This document shows, piece after piece, positions 1 to 10,100 of a DNA stretch of 47,429 bases (position 1 is its first letter; the number at the start of each line of letters is the position of its first letter). This stretch comes from Thermococcus sp. EP1. Lineage in GTDB: Archaea > Methanobacteriota_B > Thermococci > Thermococcales > Thermococcaceae. The stretch spans positions 1 through 47,429 of the forward strand of contig NZ_JXCG01000013.1 in NCBI RefSeq assembly GCF_001317345.1. The letters run 5' to 3'. Under the pieces are notes generated by a model that did no database searches, was not told the origin of the DNA, and was given only the letters and a program-made list of their open reading frames with translations. The position numbers and the translations under genes were made by a program.

Positions 1-203
1 TGGCTGAGTTGCCAATTGCCCCAATTGATAGATTGATTAGAAAGGCTGGTGCTGAGAGAGTTAGCGAAGATGCCGCCAAAGTACTTGCCGAATACCTCGA
101 AGAGTACGCAGTTGAGCTCGCTAAGAAGTCAGTCGAGTTTGCTAGACACGCTGGCAGAAAGACAGTCAAAGCAGAAGACATCAAACTCGCTATCAAAGCT
201 TGA
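1..203 (+). CDS. Archaeal histone (first base of start codon outside window)
   Basis: Small HMf-type DNA-wrapping histone of about 67 residues. Bases 1-2 (TG) are most likely the end of an ATG whose A lies just before the window, giving the N-terminus [20 protein letters not shown]. The sequence is one histone fold: alpha1 with the RLIRKAG signature, the long central helix ([20 protein letters not shown]) and the C-terminal [16 protein letters not shown] motif that contacts DNA. Length and sequence match Thermococcales histones, which form dimers and extended hypernucleosomes. It ends at TGA 201-203 and is followed by a pyrimidine-rich T-tract that probably terminates transcription. Only the extreme 5' end and promoter are missing. 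Confidence 0.95.
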   Translation, partial: AELPIAPIDRLIRKAGAERVSEDAAKVLAEYLEEYAVELAKKSVEFARHAGRKTVKAEDIKLAIKA

Positions 204-236
204 TGGCCTTTCTCTCTTTTGTCTTTTATATTATAA

Positions 237-752
237 TTATGGATATCTCCACTGGGTCTCCCATGGCTTAAATATTCTAAAACTGAATCTTTCATGTGTG
301 ATTTCTCCCACGAGAAACGTTGGATCACTCATTCTGGGAATAGTAGGAGAACCAGGATTAAGAAGAACCACTTCTTTTCCCATATATTCATATCTCTTAT
401 AAAAGAATCTATGAGTATGGCCAAAAATAAGGATATCCACTCCCATTTCCAAAGCCTTATATTTTAATGTCTGCTCGTCTAAACTTAAAAACCGATGACC
501 ATGTAAGAGCCCAATTCTAAGTCCCTCAATCTCCAAAACCTTCTCTTCAGGCAAAAAAGGCTTGTCAAGGTTACCTCTTACTGCAATGATTGGTGCAATC
601 TCTTCAAAACGCTCTAGAAGTTCTGGGGCCGTTAAATCCCCAGCATGCAGAATCAATTCCACTTTCTCATCTTTAAAAACATTAAAAAGTAAATCGGGCA
701 GATAAGAGGTTTTGTCTGGATAATGCGTGTCACTTAGTATGCCTACTTTCAC
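237..752 (-). CDS. Metallophosphoesterase, YfcE/MJ0936 family phosphodiesterase
   Basis: 171-residue calcineurin-like phosphoesterase. Metal-binding motifs appear in the usual order: GILSDTHYPD near the N-terminus (DxH), HAGDLT (GDxx), RGNLDKP in place of GNHD, LLHGHRF, and IFGHTHRFF (GHxH). This is the compact YfcE/MJ0936 type, whose characterised members hydrolyse phosphodiester bonds with divalent metals; the natural substrate is uncertain. The start is GTG at 752, preceded by GGGGAG at good spacing. The gene lies 17 bases after tfb and is probably cotranscribed with gar1 and tfb. Confidence 0.9.
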   Translation of the reverse strand: MKVGILSDTHYPDKTSYLPDLLFNVFKDEKVELILHAGDLTAPELLERFEEIAPIIAVRGNLDKPFLPEEKVLEIEGLRIGLLHGHRFLSLDEQTLKYKALEMGVDILIFGHTHRFFYKRYEYMGKEVVLLNPGSPTIPRMSDPTFLVGEITHERFSFRIFKPWETQWRYP

Positions 753-769
753 AGTTGCTCCCCAACACT

Positions 770-1690
770 CTACGTGGGTATCCTTATATTAAGTTTATCC
801 ACTAATTCTTTGTATCTATTCCTCACCGTTACTTCTGTAACTCTAGCAACTTCCGCGACTTCCCTTTGAGTCATCTTCTCTCCCTCAAGAAGACTAGCGA
901 TGTATATTGCAGCTGCAGCTATTCCTGTAGGGCCTTTTCCACTAGTAAGACCCCTTTCAATCGCCATATTGACTATTTTTATTGCTCTTCTCTTCGTCTT
1001 TTCACGAACTCCAAGCTGATCCCCAAACCTCACAACGTAATCTACTGGATTGGTAGGTCTAAGCTTCAGGTTTAACTCCCGAACTAAGTATCTATAGCTA
1101 CGGCCAATCTCTTTTTTGTCTACTTTTGAAACATCCTCTATCTCATCAAGAGTTCTAGGAGCATTGGCTACTCTACATGCAGCATATAAACAAGCTGAAA
1201 CCATGCCCTCTATAGATCTTCCTCGAACTAGTCTGTTAATAACCGCTTTTCTATAAAGAACGGCTGCAATCTCTCGTATATTCCTAGGGAGTCCAAGCTG
1301 AGACCCCATTCTATCAAGTTCACTTAGGGCAAATGCCAGATTCCTATCTATAGCATCACTTATCCTCATTCTCCTTTGCCACATTCTCAATCTATACATC
1401 TTGGCCCTAGTACTGCCCGAGATATCATTTCCATGAATATCCTTGTTTCTCCAATCTATGTCTGTTGAAAGACCCTTATCATGGAGCATTACAGTCTCAG
1501 GAGCTCCAACTCTAGAACGCTTTTCTCTCTGCCCAGGTTCAAATGCTCTCCATTCAGGACCAAGATCCATTATTTCCTCATCCAACACATACCCACATTG
1601 AGAACAAACGATTTCCGCCCTGCTTGGATCGTAAATCAAATTTTCCGAACCACAGATTGGACATCTTTTAATACCTCCAAGTTGAGTCAA
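770..1690 (-). CDS. tfb: Transcription initiation factor IIB (TFB)
   Basis: 306-residue archaeal TFB, which bridges the TBP-TATA complex to RNA polymerase and reads the BRE. The N-terminal zinc ribbon is CPICG...CSQCG (residues about 10-34). It is followed by the B-reader/linker ([20 protein letters not shown], a highly conserved stretch) and two cyclin-like repeats (about 110-200 and 205-300), the second with the [15 protein letters not shown] signature. The start is TTG at 1690 with GGTGAG seven bases upstream; no ATG gives a complete zinc ribbon. The gene starts six bases after the gar1 stop, the standard gar1-tfb pairing of Thermococcales. These organisms often have two TFBs; which one this is cannot be settled here. 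Confidence 0.96.
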   Translation of the reverse strand: MTQLGGIKRCPICGSENLIYDPSRAEIVCSQCGYVLDEEIMDLGPEWRAFEPGQREKRSRVGAPETVMLHDKGLSTDIDWRNKDIHGNDISGSTRAKMYRLRMWQRRMRISDAIDRNLAFALSELDRMGSQLGLPRNIREIAAVLYRKAVINRLVRGRSIEGMVSACLYAACRVANAPRTLDEIEDVSKVDKKEIGRSYRYLVRELNLKLRPTNPVDYVVRFGDQLGVREKTKRRAIKIVNMAIERGLTSGKGPTGIAAAAIYIASLLEGEKMTQREVAEVARVTEVTVRNRYKELVDKLNIRIPT

Positions 1691-1696
1691 AAACTC

Positions 1697-2011
1697 TCAC
1701 CCCCTCTTTTGGGGGGCAGGGCGACGTTTACTTACTCTTTTTACTTTTTTTGACTTTCTAGAACCAGAAGAGGATCTCTTCCTTTTTCTTTCATCAATAT
1801 AAAGAATTTCTCCAATATACCTTTCTGGATCTTTGACACGTGGTTTTATAGCTACATATGGAGCAGTGACAGGACCAAAAACATCTTTAACTACCCCAAT
1901 AAGTTGAAGGTTTTTATCTACTACCGGATCATTTAACACCGGTATGAATGTTGAGCGAAGTATCAAGAAGCCCTGTTTCGCATAATGAGAAACCTTGCCC
2001 AAACGCCTCAT
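1697..2011 (-). CDS. gar1: H/ACA RNP component Gar1
   Basis: 104-residue Gar1, the H/ACA ribonucleoprotein subunit that helps pseudouridylation turnover with Cbf5, Nop10 and L7Ae. The core beta-barrel is readable: RLGKVSHYAKQGFLILRS, PVLNDPVVDKNLQLIGVVKDVFGPVTAPYVAIKP. The C-terminal 25 or so residues are very basic (RKRKRSSSGSRKSKKVKRVS), as expected of an RNA-contacting tail. GGGGTGGGG precedes the ATG. The promoter is the TTTAAAAGG-like TATA on the minus strand around 2057-2071. It is the first gene of the gar1-tfb-phosphodiesterase cluster. Confidence 0.93.
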   Translation of the reverse strand: MRRLGKVSHYAKQGFLILRSTFIPVLNDPVVDKNLQLIGVVKDVFGPVTAPYVAIKPRVKDPERYIGEILYIDERKRKRSSSGSRKSKKVKRVSKRRPAPQKRG

Positions 2012-2264
2012 AGCCCCACCCCAATCGAAAACCTTTTAAATATATTTACTTTTTCCCTTTTAAACCTTTCTACTTACTACTTAATGTAGTCAAATTTGCG
2101 GGAAAACTTTTTAAACATTAGGTACCTTTCCAGTAGAATTTTATATTATGATGTGGCAGATTGAGACAAGTATACACTCTTCCGTTTCCTTTAAAGGATA
2201 AGCTTTTAAAGTGGTGTATATTTTACCTACTAATGGTTTCTAAAACATGGAGGGGGGTGACTCC

Positions 2265-3590
2265 ATGCCATTGATTGAAGAAGTTGCACCCCACAGATTC
2301 GAGAGGATAGGGAGCCATTCACACATTCATGGCCTTGGGTTAGATGAGACAGGGAAAGCGAGATTTATAGGGGATGGCATGGTAGGGCAAACAAAAGCCA
2401 GGGAAGCTGCGGGAATTGCAGTGAAACTCATAAAAAAGGGGAAACTAGCAGGAAAGGGAATCTTATTAGTTGGACCAACAGGTAGCGGAAAAACTGCCAT
2501 TGCAATGGGGATCGCAAAGGAACTTGGAGAAGACGTCCCATTCGTTCAGATTTCAGGAAGTGAAATTTATTCAGCGGAAATTAAAAAGACAGAATTTCTA
2601 AAACAAGCATTAAGAAGGGCCATTGGAGTCAGAATAAGCGAGGAAAGAAGAGTCTATGAAGGAAAAGTAGAAAGAATCCAAATTAATAAGACTAAGCATC
2701 CATTCAATCCATACGTGGAAATTCCAGAATCTGTAAAAATCACTCTCAAGACTAAAGATGATGAGAAAACTATCAGGGCAGGGCGAGAAATAGCATATCA
2801 GCTCTTGGAAATGGGAATTGAGGAGGATGATGTAATCCAATTGGATGCCGAAACCGGCAAAGTTTCAAAACTAGGGACAACAAAAGGAGAAGAGGGCCTG
2901 TTCTTTAAAAAAATAGTAGAGATTCCTAGTGGGCCTGTTCTTAAGATAAAGGAGTTCACGTACACAGTTACTTTACATGACTTAGATTTAGTTAACAGTC
3001 GTGCAGGAGGAATATTTAGCATATTTTTCGGCGGAGGTCTAGAAATTACAGATGAAATAAGAGAAAAAGTTGATGAGACCGTGAAGCAATGGATAGAAGA
3101 AGGGAAGGCCACGCTTGTTCCTGGTGTGCTCTTCATAGATGAGTGCCACATGCTAGATATTGAAGCATTTTCATTTCTAGCACGAGCCATGGAGAATGAA
3201 CTGGCTCCCATCCTAATTCTGGCAACTAACAGAGGAATAACAAAAATAAGAGGAACTGACCTAGAAGCCCCCCACGGAATCCCAATAGACATGTTGGATA
3301 GGTTACTGATAATAAACACAGAACCCTATAGAAGAGATGCAATTAAAGAGATTATAAAGATAAGAGCCAAAGAAGAAGGAATTGAAATCTCAGAGGACGC
3401 TATAGAGTATCTCGCAGAACTAGGAGAAAAGACAAGTTTAAGATATGCAGTACAACTTTTGGCACCTGCAAGTGTTCTGGCAGGAAAAGAGAAGGTTAGT
3501 AGAGAACATGTAGAAAAAGCAAAAGAGTATTTCTCGGATGTAAAAAGAAGTACTGAATATGTCAAACAGCTCGAAGGAATGCTCCAATGA
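2265..3590 (+). CDS. TIP49/RuvB-like AAA+ ATPase (archaeal RuvBL)
   Basis: 441-residue homologue of eukaryotic RuvBL1/RuvBL2 (pontin/reptin), a hexameric AAA+ ATPase of chromatin and RNP assembly. Walker A is GPTGSGKTAIAMG, Walker B is VLFIDECHMLDIEAF, and sensor 1 is ILATNRGI. Between Walker A and B lies the family's extra DII OB-like insertion (roughly residues 115-250), which distinguishes it from bacterial RuvB. The C-terminal lid runs from RRDAIKEII to the end. An ATG at 2247 is in frame, but GGAGGGGGGTGA at 2250-2261 is a ribosome binding site for the ATG at 2265 (MPLIEEVAPHRFERIGSHSH), which also fits the family N-terminus. The TATA-like sequence CTTTTAAAG lies at about 2203-2213. Confidence 0.93.
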   Translation: MPLIEEVAPHRFERIGSHSHIHGLGLDETGKARFIGDGMVGQTKAREAAGIAVKLIKKGKLAGKGILLVGPTGSGKTAIAMGIAKELGEDVPFVQISGSEIYSAEIKKTEFLKQALRRAIGVRISEERRVYEGKVERIQINKTKHPFNPYVEIPESVKITLKTKDDEKTIRAGREIAYQLLEMGIEEDDVIQLDAETGKVSKLGTTKGEEGLFFKKIVEIPSGPVLKIKEFTYTVTLHDLDLVNSRAGGIFSIFFGGGLEITDEIREKVDETVKQWIEEGKATLVPGVLFIDECHMLDIEAFSFLARAMENELAPILILATNRGITKIRGTDLEAPHGIPIDMLDRLLIINTEPYRRDAIKEIIKIRAKEEGIEISEDAIEYLAELGEKTSLRYAVQLLAPASVLAGKEKVSREHVEKAKEYFSDVKRSTEYVKQLEGMLQ

Positions 3591-3591
3591 G

Positions 3592-3602
3592 TCTCTTTTT
3601 TT
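3592..3602 (+). terminator. U-tract terminator after TIP49 gene
   Basis: CTCTTTTTTTAT follows the TGA of the TIP49 gene by a few bases. An uninterrupted T-run on the coding strand is the usual archaeal terminator signal. No supporting hairpin is seen. Confidence 0.5.
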
Positions 3603-3884
3603 ATAATTCTTCTTAAAGTTTAACCCTTTTTAAAGCCCCCTTCAAGTTTAATCATAAATCTGCTCAACAAAGCATATATACTCCCTTCCATAACTTATAG
3701 AATGCATTTCCTTTGCATCTACTGGTTCCGGTGGAAACCTTTTTAAAAGATGTTAAAATTATAGGGATAAAATATAACAATAAAGATAACAATTATGCAC
3801 AGAAATGTGCTATAATAATCATATAAACATTAAAAATAGGTCAAATTGACAAACATCAATACATTTCCGATGGAGGTAACAAAA
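3603..3884. other. Candidate replication origin (oriC) upstream of orc1/cdc6
   Basis: Gene-free stretch of about 280 bases between the TIP49 and orc1/cdc6 genes. It contains TTCCGGTGGAAAC at 3726-3738, one mismatch from the core TTCCAGTGGAAAC of archaeal origin recognition boxes. The next 100 bases (about 3750-3850) are almost pure A/T and could be a duplex-unwinding element. In Pyrococcus the experimentally mapped oriC lies beside orc1/cdc6 and the pol D genes, the same arrangement as here. Only one clear box is visible and it lacks the G-run of the long boxes, so the assignment rests on position plus one element. Confidence 0.55.
3726..3738 (+). promoter_or_regulatory. Origin-recognition-box-like element
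   Basis: TTCCGGTGGAAAC, an imperfect dyad matching 12 of 13 positions of the mini-ORB core bound by Orc1/Cdc6. It directly abuts a TATA-like CTTTTTAAAAG, so Orc1/Cdc6 binding could also affect transcription. Confidence 0.55.
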
Positions 3885-5147
3885 ATGCTACAGGAAGGAC
3901 AAACTGATCTCAATTCACTTTTTGAAAAATATATGCACAATGAAAGAATATTTAAAAATAAAGATGTATTGCGGCATAGTTATACACCTAAAGAACTCCC
4001 ACATAGACGAGAACAAATAGAAACTCTTGTACACATCTTAGTCCCAGTCTTACGGGGAGAAACTCCTTCTAACATTTTTGTATATGGAAAAACGGGGACT
4101 GGAAAAACTGTTACTGTGAGATACGTAACAGATGATTTGATGAAGATATCCCAAAAGTACAACATACCTGTAGACGTTATTTACCTTAACTGTGAGATAG
4201 TGGATACCCAATATAGGGTGTTAGCCAATATAGTCAACCATTTTAAAGACGAAAGCAAGATAGAAGTTCCTCTTGTTGGATGGCCCACCGACGAGGTCTA
4301 TACACAGCTGAAAAAAGTTGTTGACATGAAAGAGCGTTTTGTAATAATAGTTCTAGACGAGATAGACAAACTCGTTAAGAAAAGCGGTGACGATATTCTC
4401 TATAGCCTCACAAGAATAAATACCGAACTCAACAAAGCAAAAGTGAGTATTATAGGGATTTCCAACGATCTACGGTTTAAGGAATATCTAGACCCAAGAG
4501 TACTGTCAAGCCTAAGTGAGGAGGAGGTAGTATTCCCCCCTTATGACGCCAATCAACTTAGAGATATTCTAATGCAAAGAGCACAAGAAGCATTTTATGA
4601 TGGAGTTTTGGATGATGCGGTTGTTCCTCTCTGTGCCGCTCTAGCGGCTAGAGAGCATGGGGATGCAAGAAGAGCCCTTGACCTACTTAGAGTTAGTGGG
4701 GAGATAGCGGAAAGAGAAATGTCCCCCAAAGTCACTGAGAGACATGTGTGGAAAGCCCAAGAAAAGATAGAACAAGATACCATGGAAGAAGTCATCAAAA
4801 CTTTACCGTTGCATTCAAAAATCCTCCTGTACGCCATAGTTTTACTTGACGAAAATGGAGAACTACCGGCAAACACTGGAGATGTATATTCCGTATACAA
4901 AGACCTCTGTGATTATCTTGACCTAGAGCCCTTAACACAAAGAAGAATAAGCGACTTAATAAATGAACTTGACATGCTAGGCATAGTAAATGCCAAGGTC
5001 GTGAGCAAAGGTAGGTATGGGAGGACAAAGGAGATAAGGCTCAACGTAACACCTTATAAAGTTAAAAACATATACCGCTTTGAAGAAACATTGAGGCCAT
5101 TAATCTCAGTGAGCATGCTTAAGCAGAGGAGGTTATTTTATGGATGA
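3885..5147 (+). CDS. cdc6: Orc1/Cdc6 replication initiator
   Basis: 420-residue archaeal Orc1/Cdc6, the origin-binding AAA+ protein that loads MCM. Walker A is VYGKTGTGKTVTVRY, Walker B is FVIIVLDEIDKL, sensor 1 is SIIGISNDLRFKEYLDPRV, and sensor 2 lies in HGDARRALDLLRV. The C-terminal winged helix (about residues 310-400) includes the origin-binding region LEPLTQRRISDLINELDMLG. A TTG at 3846 extends the frame, but GGAGGT at 3872-3877 positions the ATG at 3885 as start. A TATA-like CATATAAAC at about 3820-3828 gives a leader of roughly 30 bases. The stop overlaps the DP1 start by eight bases, so initiator and replicative polymerase are cotranscribed. Confidence 0.97.
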   Translation: MLQEGQTDLNSLFEKYMHNERIFKNKDVLRHSYTPKELPHRREQIETLVHILVPVLRGETPSNIFVYGKTGTGKTVTVRYVTDDLMKISQKYNIPVDVIYLNCEIVDTQYRVLANIVNHFKDESKIEVPLVGWPTDEVYTQLKKVVDMKERFVIIVLDEIDKLVKKSGDDILYSLTRINTELNKAKVSIIGISNDLRFKEYLDPRVLSSLSEEEVVFPPYDANQLRDILMQRAQEAFYDGVLDDAVVPLCAALAAREHGDARRALDLLRVSGEIAEREMSPKVTERHVWKAQEKIEQDTMEEVIKTLPLHSKILLYAIVLLDENGELPANTGDVYSVYKDLCDYLDLEPLTQRRISDLINELDMLGIVNAKVVSKGRYGRTKEIRLNVTPYKVKNIYRFEETLRPLISVSMLKQRRLFYG

Positions 5148-7110
5148 ACTGGTGAGGGGGTTAATATCAAACAACTACCTAATAACTCCCCCAGCATATT
5201 TTCTTTTATCTGAATACTATAAAAAAGAGTTTAACCTTCCTGAACTCATAAAATTTGCAAAAGCAAAAGGAACGTTTATAATTGATGAAATAACGGCCGA
5301 GGAGTTTCTGAAGTCTAAGGAAATAATTACTGCTCCAAGTCATTTAGAGAAGTTTCTATCTACTAAAGAGAAACCCAAAGAAGCTGGAGAGGTTCAAGAA
5401 AAAACTACAAGAAAGCTTGAAGAAACTGCATATGAAGTTTCAAAAACTCCAAGTGGCCCTATTGAGGCCAAAAGTGTAAGTACAGATATGGAGGAAGTCA
5501 TTGAAACATCATTTCCTTCTGAAGAAAGTGAAGTTACAGAAGAATCTAGAAGTCTCGAAGAAACAATGCTTCCTGAGACCGTAGAAGAAGTTGAGGAAAT
5601 ATCAACAGAGATCGAGGAACCCCAAGAAATCACAGAAACCTTTGAAAGCGAGAGTAATGGGGAAGAAAATGGAGAAACAAAAAGAAAAATTATCTTTGAA
5701 GAATATGGTGTGCCTATAGTTGTCGAGGAAGAAGAGATTCCAGAAGAGAAAAAAGCCTATTCTGTTTATGATGATTTCAAAGTTTCTCCAAAGGAAGGGT
5801 TTGAATTCCTAGCGAAGTCAATAAAATCTGAGTTTAATATTAAATTTGATGTACGAAAAGTTAAGATCACACCCCCAAAGGCTAAAAGCGGGACTACTAA
5901 AGAAGGAGAGATTATAGTAAAAGTTTATGAGAACTATTTTAAAAGTAGGTTAAAAAAGATGAGAAAAATTCTTCGTGAGAACCCTGAAGTTTCGGGAGTT
6001 ATTGATATTGGAAAGCTTAGCTACATCAATCCAGAGGGAGATATCACAATAATCGGCCTTATAAACTCAAAAAGAGAAACACGAAACGGATACATGTTTG
6101 AAGTGGAAGACAACACTGGAATAATAAAAGTATTTATCGGAAGAGATAAAGAAGATTATGCAAAGGCTTTTGAGATAGTACCCGATAGTGTCATTGCATT
6201 TAAAGGAAGATACTCAAATAGAGGCATCTTCTTTGCAGACAGGATTTACTTGCCTGACGTCCCACTCTACAAAAAAGAGAAACCTCCTCTAGAAGAGAAG
6301 GTATATGCCGTTCTAATAAGTGACATTCACGTAGGTAGCAACGAGTTCTGTGAAAAGGCATTTATGAAATTTATAGAATGGCTTAATGGACATGTGAACA
6401 GCAAAGCAGAAGAAGAAATAGTCAGCAGGATAAAATACCTCATAATAGCTGGAGACGTAGTTGATGGAATCGGTATATACCCAGGTCAGTATAACGAGCT
6501 TAATATTCCTGATATTTTTGATCAATACGAGGCTCTTGCAAATCTTCTTTCAAATGTTCCTGAACATATCACGATGTTTATAGGACCCGGAAATCACGAT
6601 GCTGCAAGAACTGCTTTGCCTCAACCGGAATTCTATAAAGAGTACGCAAAGCCTCTTTATGAATTAAAAAATGCCATTATAATAAGCAACCCAGCAGTAA
6701 TTGATCTTCATGGTAGAGAATTTTTGATAGTTCACGGTAGGGGAATAGAAGATATCGTTAGCCATATTCCTAATATGAGCCATCACCACCCGGTAAAACC
6801 CATGCTAGAACTCCTAAAACTTAGACACGTTGCACCCACCTTCGGGGCAAAAGTTCCTATAGCTCCTGATTCCGAGGATCTACTTGTGATTGAAAGTGTT
6901 CCAGACTTAGTACAAATGGGCCACGTTCACGTTCTTGATTACCAAATCTATAGAGGAGTATTCCTAATAAATTCTGGAACATGGCAAGCTCAAACTGAGT
7001 TCCAGAAAATGGTTAACATAGTTCCCACACCAGCAAAAGTGCCAATCATCGATGTAGAAACCGCCAGGCTAAGAATGATAGTTGATTTTACTAAATGGTG
7101 TGACGTTTGA
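5140..7110 (+). CDS. polB: DNA polymerase D small subunit DP1 (3'-5' exonuclease)
   Basis: 656-residue proofreading and structural subunit of the archaeal replicative polymerase PolD. Residues 1-75 are a small helical domain. Residues about 75-200 are a Glu/Ser/Thr-rich, probably disordered linker. An OB fold (about 300-375, VIAFKGRYSNRGIFFADRIY) precedes the calcineurin-like exonuclease domain, with LISDIHVGSNEF, IIAGDVVDG, IGPGNHDAAR, IVHGRGIEDI and MGHVHVLDYQ all intact, so the nuclease should be active. The ATG lies inside the cdc6 3' end with AGGAGGT upstream. DP2 follows after 11 bases. DP1 and DP2 form the PolD heterodimer. Confidence 0.97.
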   Translation: MDELVRGLISNNYLITPPAYFLLSEYYKKEFNLPELIKFAKAKGTFIIDEITAEEFLKSKEIITAPSHLEKFLSTKEKPKEAGEVQEKTTRKLEETAYEVSKTPSGPIEAKSVSTDMEEVIETSFPSEESEVTEESRSLEETMLPETVEEVEEISTEIEEPQEITETFESESNGEENGETKRKIIFEEYGVPIVVEEEEIPEEKKAYSVYDDFKVSPKEGFEFLAKSIKSEFNIKFDVRKVKITPPKAKSGTTKEGEIIVKVYENYFKSRLKKMRKILRENPEVSGVIDIGKLSYINPEGDITIIGLINSKRETRNGYMFEVEDNTGIIKVFIGRDKEDYAKAFEIVPDSVIAFKGRYSNRGIFFADRIYLPDVPLYKKEKPPLEEKVYAVLISDIHVGSNEFCEKAFMKFIEWLNGHVNSKAEEEIVSRIKYLIIAGDVVDGIGIYPGQYNELNIPDIFDQYEALANLLSNVPEHITMFIGPGNHDAARTALPQPEFYKEYAKPLYELKNAIIISNPAVIDLHGREFLIVHGRGIEDIVSHIPNMSHHHPVKPMLELLKLRHVAPTFGAKVPIAPDSEDLLVIESVPDLVQMGHVHVLDYQIYRGVFLINSGTWQAQTEFQKMVNIVPTPAKVPIIDVETARLRMIVDFTKWCDV

Positions 7111-7121
7111 GGTGAAATAAT

Positions 7122-10100
7122 ATGGAAATTTACAGTGAGGATATGAAAAAATACTTTGACTCTTTGCAGAGAGAGATTAATAAAGCCTATGAAATAGCTC
7201 AAAAAGCCCGTTCTCAGGGGAGAGACCCCTCAAAAGAGATTGAAGTTCCCCAAGCAACGGATATGGCTGGAAGAGTTGAGAGTCTTGTAGGGCCTAAAGG
7301 AGTTGCGGAGAGAATAAGAACACTTGTAAAAGAATATGGAAAAGAACTTGCTGCTTTGAAAATTGTTGATGAGATAATAGAAGGGAGATTTGGAAAGTTT
7401 GAGAGTAAAGAAAAACTTGCTGATCAGTCCGTTAGAACAGCCTTGGCTATTCTCACAGAGGGTATTGTTTCTGCACCACTAGAGGGAATCGCAGATGTTA
7501 AAATAAAGAAAAATCCCGATGGCACAGAGTACCTTGCTATTTATTATGCAGGACCTATTAGAAGTAGTGGCGGTACTGCCCAAGCTCTTAGTGTTCTTGT
7601 TGGAGATTATGTTAGGAAAAAACTTGGCCTAGATAGATTCAAACCTACTGAAGAGCACATTGAGAGGTATGTAGAGGAAATAGACCTATATCACAGAGCT
7701 GTTACAAGACTTCAATATCATCCCTCAGCAGACGAAGTCCGTCTGGCAGTTAGAAACATACCAATAGAGATAACTGGAGAAACTACCGACAATGTTGAAG
7801 TTAGCCACAGAAACGTTCCAGGAGTCGAAACAAACTACCTAAGGGGAGGTGCAATTTTAGTTATTGCAGAAGGTGTCCTCCAGAAAGCAAAAAAATTAAT
7901 CAAATACATTGACAAAATGGGGATAGAAGGATGGGAATGGCTAAAAGAATCTGTAGAAGCAAAAGAGAAGGGTAAAACTGAAAATAAAGAAGAAAAAAAC
8001 ACAAGCGATGAAAAAACAGAACAACACTTGGAAGAAACAAATGTAAAAATCAAGAAAGGCTTCTATTATGAACTTTACGAGAAATTTAAAGCAAACATAG
8101 CGCCAAATACAAAATATACAAAAGAGATTATTGGAGGAAGACCATTATTTGCAGAACCTTCCACCAATGGAGGCTTTAGGCTCCGGTATGGCAGAAGCAG
8201 GGTAAGTGGATTTGCAACCTGGTCCGTAAATCCCGCAGTCATGATAATGGTAGACGAATTCCTAGCAGTAGGGACCCAAATGAAAACAGAGAGACCTGGA
8301 AAAGGTTCTATTGCCACACCTGCGAGTACAATCGAGGGGCCTATAGTTAAGTTAAAGAATGGAAGCGTCGTACGAGTTGATGATTATTACAAAGCCCTAG
8401 AGCTTAAAGATCAAGTAGAGGAGATACTCTATCTGGGTGATGCTCTTATAGCCTTTGGAGATTTTGTTGAGAACAATCAAACACTTTTACCTGCCAACTA
8501 TGTTGAAGAGTGGTGGATACAGGAGTTTGTAGAGGCAGTTAACAAAATTTATGAGGTTGAACTGAAACCCTTCCAAGAGAACGATAAAGAGATGGTAGAA
8601 GAAGCGGCCGATTATTTAGATCTTGATCCTAACTTCTTAGCAAAACTTCTTTATGACCCCCTTAGAACCAAACCTTCTATTGAAGAAGCTATTCATCTCT
8701 CACGCATATTAAGAATACCCCTACACCCATATTATACTCTTTACTGGAACACGCTCACCGTGGAAGAACTGATAAGACTTCAAAACGCACTGGTAAATGC
8801 CACCATTGAGTGGGATGAGTATAGGGGTCTTAAATATGCAAGAAAACTTGAAATAAGCCTCCAATCTCTAGGTAATGCAAAACGTTATTTAGAACTTCTT
8901 GGAGTAGAGCACAAAGTAGAAGGAGATACTGTAATTGTTGAATATCCTTGGGCCGCTGCACTTCTAACACCTTTGACAAATTTGGAGAAAAAACTTGAGT
9001 TTAAGGAATTTTACACTCCAATCGACCTCATAAATGAGATAAGTGAGATTAAGCTGAGAGATAGAGGGATAAGCTGGATAGGTGCGAGAATGGGAAGACC
9101 CGAAAAGGCAAAGGAGAGAAAAATGAAACCCCCTGTTCATGTTCTTTTCCCAATTGGTCTAGCTGGGGGAAATTCAAGAGACATCTACAAGGCCGCTCAA
9201 GAAGGCAAAACATCCGAAGTAGAAATTGCCCACTTTAAGTGCACCAACTGTGGCCATGTGGATATCTTCCCCCGTTGCCCCCAATGTGGGAGTGATGCAA
9301 AGCTTCTCTATCACTGTCCCAAGTGTGGCTTTGAATCTATCTTAGATACTACCTGTCCAAAGTGTGACATAGAAATGAAAGCATACAAAAAGAGAAGGAT
9401 AAACCCATCAGAACTCTTAAATCAAGCAATGAAAAATGTTGGAATCTATACCCTCGATAAGCTCAAAGGCGTAATGGGTATGAGCTCTGCTCATAAGATA
9501 CCAGAGCCCCTTGAAAAGGGGATACTACGGGCCAGAAATGATGTATATGTATTCAAAGATGGAACAATAAGATTTGATGCGACAGATGCACCTATAACTC
9601 ACTTTAAACCCAAAGAAATAGGAGTCAGTGTAGAGAGACTCCAAGAATTGGGTTATACTTATGACTTTGAAGGAAAACCCCTTGTAAGCGAAGATCAAAT
9701 CCTTGAACTTAAAGTTCAGGACATAATCCTCTCAAAGGAAGCTGGAAAATATCTTGTTAGAGTTGCTAGGTTTATAGATGATCTTCTTGAGAAGTTTTAT
9801 GGTTTACCAAGATTTTACAACGTTGAAAAAATGGAAGATCTAGTAGGTCATCTCGTTATAGGTTTAGCCCCCCACACCTCGGCTGGGATTATAGGAAGGA
9901 TTATTGGTTTTGTTGATGCTCTAGTAGGTTATGCTCATCCGTATTATCACGCAGCGAAAAGGAGAAACTGCGACGGTGATGAGGATAGTGTTATGCTTTT
10001 ACTCGATGCATTGCTCAATTTCAGTAAATACTATCTCCCAGAGAAACGCGGTGGAAAAATGGATGCTCCATTGGTCGTTACTACACGACTTGATCCAAGA

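Noticed and set aside
2126-2138. TTCCAGTAGAATT as a second origin box upstream of the TIP49 gene
   Set aside because: Three of 13 positions differ from the ORB core, including the conserved GGAAAC end; too weak to count.
2798-3319. 173-codon open frame antisense to the TIP49 gene
   Set aside because: Serine/isoleucine-rich shadow translation opposite a conserved AAA+ ATPase; no start signals.
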